In this document: positions 6,503 to 9,019 of the stretch, one piece after another
Layout: each line of letters starts with the position of its first letter
Position numbering within the stretch: the first letter of the stretch is position 1
DNA from: an uncultured Coriobacteriaceae bacterium
GTDB taxonomy: Bacteria; Actinomycetota; Coriobacteriia; Coriobacteriales; Atopobiaceae
Direction of reading: 5' to 3'
DNA length: 9,019 nucleotides
Assembly: GCA_900544655.1 (NCBI GenBank)
Contig: UQWE01000049.1
Location: forward strand, 1-9,019
The notes under the pieces: generated by a model
The model's input: only the letters and a program-made list of their open reading frames with translations
Databases searched by the model: none
Told to the model about the DNA's origin: nothing
Made by a program: the position numbers and the translations under genes

Positions 6503-8386
6503 CTAGGCCGAGCGCCCGCCCCCAATTGCAGACCTCGCCCATTGTAAAGCTTGTTCAAGGCCCTCCGCCGCAAGGGGAAGGACCACGATGGCAAAGGGCA
6601 GCACATAGACGGCCTTTGCCTCCCAAAGCAGGTAGCAGCCAAACCCCGTAAAGAAGGTCGCGGCAATGAGCAGGGTCGCGCACGTCACGGAACCACCGCC
6701 CACGCACACGCCAGGAGTCGGGGCGCCGACATGCCACCGTGCGCCCGCGGAGGTGCCGGCGCCGTCAGGCGGGTCAGCCGCAGGCACACCTGTGGCCCCC
6801 TTCCCCTCGTTATCCCTCCCCCATCTACGGCAAGCCCAGGTCACATAGCCAAACGCAGCGGCGAACCCAACCGTCTGGTAGCCATCGAGCAGGTAGGTCA
6901 GCCACGAGGAAATCGCGCCCAGGGGCTTGCTCGCATCCCCCAGGTTGAGGCGTCCGCCACCGGGGATCCCGCACATCGAGAGGTAGTAGAGGGACTGATA
7001 GGTCGGGTCCGCCCACTCCGTGGCGAGTTTGATGGAGAAGAAGCGCGCCGCGTAGGAGGGGTCGGAGACGAACTCGGTGACGTCTGCCGCGATCTCCCTG
7101 GCAGCAACCTCGTTCTGGATGTCGGTGCTCTCGCCCGAAAAGAACCACGTAGCGTTGGCGTGATTGGACCAGCCGCCAGGAGCGAACTCGGGCGCGCCGC
7201 CGTTGACACTCACGTAGAACTCGCCTGTACCCATGCGAAGCCCAAGCTCGAGGTGGTTAAGCGTGGTCAAGGCATCGCCAAACTCATAGCCAGAAGCCGC
7301 ACGAAGCGCCTCGAAGGGCAAGCCCGCCACAGAGCGCGCGAGAAGCACAACGGCAAGGCACGCCGCAAGGCCCCAGGCGCTCTTGCGGCTGACGGCAAGT
7401 ACGAACCATGCGAGCACGGCGGCGATTGCGAAGAGGACGAAGGTCGCCTTGACGCAAAGCGCGAGAACGAGCGGCACGAACGAAAGCGCCAGCCACCTGA
7501 GGGTGACGCCAAGCTCATCCGCCCGCATCGCACGAGCCTGTAGGGCGAGAAAGGCGAGCGCGAACCCACAACCCATCGCGTTTCCGTAGAGGAACGCGGA
7601 GAGCCAGTACATCGGCAGGCACATGGCCACGAGCACCCAGAGGATGCGGCGCGCACCCGCGCTCACCCCAACGTTCGACCCCAGATCGAGCAGCGCCCAC
7701 ACGCCGAGGCAGGTCACCAGTGACGACAGCAGCTGGAAGACCATGTAGGAGTATTCGCCAAACGCGAGACGAAGCGCATACATGATCCAGAAGAGCGATG
7801 CCTGAAACGGATAGCAGCAGAAATAGAGACGCGCATCGGTGAAGAGCGTCCCGTACGGGCCGGAAAACGCCGCCGCGACGCCCCCTCCCTCGATCGCTTT
7901 ATGGACAAAGTCGCGGATCATCCACGAGTCGCCCCAATAGGTGTCGCGCGCCTGGATACCCAAGATCATCAGTACCTGGAAGACGAACGCACCAAGGACA
8001 AGCGCCCTCGTGGCACGCGGCCCATCGAGGATACTGCCATAGCGCCAGGCCATATAGCACAAGGCCGCGGTCGCCACGCCGCCAACGACGCCCGCGATTA
8101 GAGACGCCTTCGAGCCCGCCCAGGTGTATATCGACATGGATTGCGTAAGGTTGCCGTCCTCCGTGCCCACCATGAGCCAGACGGTGGAAAGCGCCACCAC
8201 GAGAAGGACCACGCCGAGCATGAGCGCGCACAGCGCGAGGCCGAGACGGGCGAGGCCGTCGCCGACGCGGTGCCAGCGGTCGCCATCGTTAAAGGCGCTG
8301 GAGCGCTCGGGGAGACGGGCCACCTTTCGCGCGATGGTCTTACCCGGCAGGGGCTGATGCACGACGCCATCCGTCGCGGACATCAT
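6503..8386 (-). CDS. GT39/GT-C-like integral membrane glycosyltransferase
   Basis: The protein has 627 residues with about ten to twelve hydrophobic segments (first at about 45-73, then about 93-113, 126-146, 193-232, 246-266, 270-285, 296-330, 337-352, 502-518, 565-586, 594-608). Family-like features follow in order: an acidic outer-loop block DTYWGDSWMIRDF (148-160), YPFQASLFWIMYAL (192-205), the extracytoplasmic block FFSIKLATEWADPTYQSL (449-466), and LLWEAKAVYVLPF (586-598). These recur in GT39-like membrane glycosyltransferases of Gram-positive envelope clusters, from which I infer transfer of a lipid-linked sugar to a surface polymer outside the membrane. Residues 520-560 are a Gly/Ala/Pro-rich linker between the last two membrane blocks. 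The ATG pair at 8386/8383 lies 14 bases after the upstream stop, with only a weak GGAT before it. The same frame is open upstream to 8518, but that extension would overlap the preceding gene and is not membrane-protein-like. Confidence 0.85.
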   Translation of the reverse strand: MMSATDGVVHQPLPGKTIARKVARLPERSSAFNDGDRWHRVGDGLARLGLALCALMLGVVLLVVALSTVWLMVGTEDGNLTQSMSIYTWAGSKASLIAGVVGGVATAALCYMAWRYGSILDGPRATRALVLGAFVFQVLMILGIQARDTYWGDSWMIRDFVHKAIEGGGVAAAFSGPYGTLFTDARLYFCCYPFQASLFWIMYALRLAFGEYSYMVFQLLSSLVTCLGVWALLDLGSNVGVSAGARRILWVLVAMCLPMYWLSAFLYGNAMGCGFALAFLALQARAMRADELGVTLRWLALSFVPLVLALCVKATFVLFAIAAVLAWFVLAVSRKSAWGLAACLAVVLLARSVAGLPFEALRAASGYEFGDALTTLNHLELGLRMGTGEFYVSVNGGAPEFAPGGWSNHANATWFFSGESTDIQNEVAAREIAADVTEFVSDPSYAARFFSIKLATEWADPTYQSLYYLSMCGIPGGGRLNLGDASKPLGAISSWLTYLLDGYQTVGFAAAFGYVTWACRRWGRDNEGKGATGVPAADPPDGAGTSAGARWHVGAPTPGVCVGGGSVTCATLLIAATFFTGFGCYLLWEAKAVYVLPFAIVVLPLAAEGLEQALQWARSAIGGGRSA

Positions 8387-8400
8387 CGCGTTATCCGAGC

Positions 8401-8838
8401 TCACGAGACAGCCACATCCGTCGCAGGTGTATCCGGCGCGGGCGCATCCGTCACGACGCCGCTCGCCATGGTGCCGGAAGGCGCGTGATAGGCCACGATG
8501 GACTTCTTGCCATACCACTGGCAGAGGCGGTAGTTGATGTAGTTGTCCATGTTGTCGCGAATGTCGCCCATGAGCAGGACGTGCGGCACGTTGGTGTAGA
8601 ACGGCACGCAGAGCTCGTCTGCGGTCGAGGCCTCAATGGTCGCGAGACGGTCCTTGACCTGGGCGTCATATGCGGCGGCCTGCCCGGAGATGATCGAGCG
8701 CGCCGCGGAGACGCTCGAGAGCTCCTCGCCCATATCCTTATCGGTGGCCATAGAGCCCACGACGCACGCGAACACCAAGACCACAAGGCCAGCCGTGATA
8801 CCCACGTGCTGAGCCGAGCTCCCCCGCGCCCAGCTCAC
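8401..8838 (-). CDS. C-terminal fragment of a frameshifted polytopic membrane protein (DUF6056-like)
   Basis: This frame gives 145 residues if started at GTG 8838. It has one membrane segment (about residues 12-30, ITAGLVVLVFACVVGSMA), then an extracytoplasmic domain with SAARSIISGQAAAYDAQVKDR, PHVLLMGDIRDNMDNYINY and WYGKKSIVAY, and a Thr/Ala/Pro-rich tail. The block of Asp/Asn residues followed by a Tyr-Gly near the end is reminiscent of DUF6056-type membrane proteins of polysaccharide clusters. The frame cannot extend far upstream because TGA lies at 8880-8878. The matching N-terminal part is in the frame one base away (8738-9019), so this is very probably the back half of one gene and not an independent short protein. 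It ends 14 bases before the next gene of the operon. No Shine-Dalgarno is evident before GTG 8838. Confidence 0.7.
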   Translation of the reverse strand: MSWARGSSAQHVGITAGLVVLVFACVVGSMATDKDMGEELSSVSAARSIISGQAAAYDAQVKDRLATIEASTADELCVPFYTNVPHVLLMGDIRDNMDNYINYRLCQWYGKKSIVAYHAPSGTMASGVVTDAPAPDTPATDVAVS

Positions 8839-9019
8839 GGCGACGCGCCGCGCCCCAGCCGCAGAACCAGAACACGTTCAGGACGACAAGCACCACAAAC
8901 AGATCGAAGCGGCAGTTCTGCACGCGGCCAGGGCCCACCGTTCCCTCCGCCCAGAACGTGGGCGTGAAGCTCGTGGCAAACAGCGCGATCGAGCCGGCGG
9001 CGACGAGGGCGGGCGCGGG
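8738..9019 (-). pseudogene. N-terminal-side fragment of the same membrane protein gene, broken by a one-base frameshift and cut by the window edge
   Basis: From the right edge the frame reads a membrane segment (ALVAAGSIALFATSF), an outer loop (TPTFWAEGTVGPGRVQNC), a second segment (LFVVLVVLNVFWFCGW) and a basic end (AARRRELGAG). After that the frame degenerates into an Arg/Gly/His-rich stretch that stops at 8738. Dropping one G from the run of five at 8825-8821 (minus strand) joins it directly to SSAQHVGITAGLVV of the downstream frame, which restores a continuous polytopic protein. The shift must lie between about 8805 and 8877. It may be a true inactivating mutation or a sequencing/assembly error. 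The true start lies beyond the window. Confidence 0.7.

Noticed and set aside
6551..7543. 330-codon plus-strand open frame
   Set aside because: It is antisense to the GT39-like gene, with a charged, low-complexity translation and no motif or Shine-Dalgarno supporting it.

Overview
The window looks like chromosomal DNA of a high-GC Gram-positive bacterium, most probably a member of the Coriobacteriia (Collinsella/Olsenella-like). The grounds are the GC-rich codon usage, the style of the tyrosyl-tRNA synthetase, and a restriction-endonuclease-fold protein of a type I associate with Coriobacteriia. The lineage call comes from recognising proteins, not from a database search. Every gene I can support is on the minus strand.

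Reading in the direction of transcription, from the right edge to the left: (1) At 8401-9019 lies the 3' part of a polytopic membrane protein gene whose frame is broken near a five-base G tract (8821-8825). (2) At 6503-8386 is a polytopic membrane protein resembling GT-C/GT39 glycosyltransferases. (3) At 4697-6472 is a second polytopic protein with an Asp-Asp loop after its first membrane segment and an extracytoplasmic C-terminal domain. The three are separated by 14 and 30 bases and look like one cell-envelope glycan operon. (4) tyrS (3339-4556, or to 4607 with the upstream ATG) follows, with a leader stem-loop, a strong Shine-Dalgarno, and a 12-bp terminator hairpin at 3113-3152. (5) At 1933-2895 is an orphan protein with a C-terminal DUF559/Vsr-like PD-(D/E)XK nuclease core. 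(6) At 1451-1932 is an AT-richer, gene-free interval full of inverted repeats and hairpins. (7) At 1-1450 is the 5' part of a U32-family protein, probably an RlhA-like RNA hydroxylation factor, running off the left edge.

The conserved genes (U32 protein, tyrS) are housekeeping, while the envelope genes and the nuclease-like gene with its palindrome-rich flank look accessory. The most unusual features are the 220-bp inverted-repeat structure next to the orphan nuclease-like gene, and the single-base frameshift in the membrane protein gene at the right edge.
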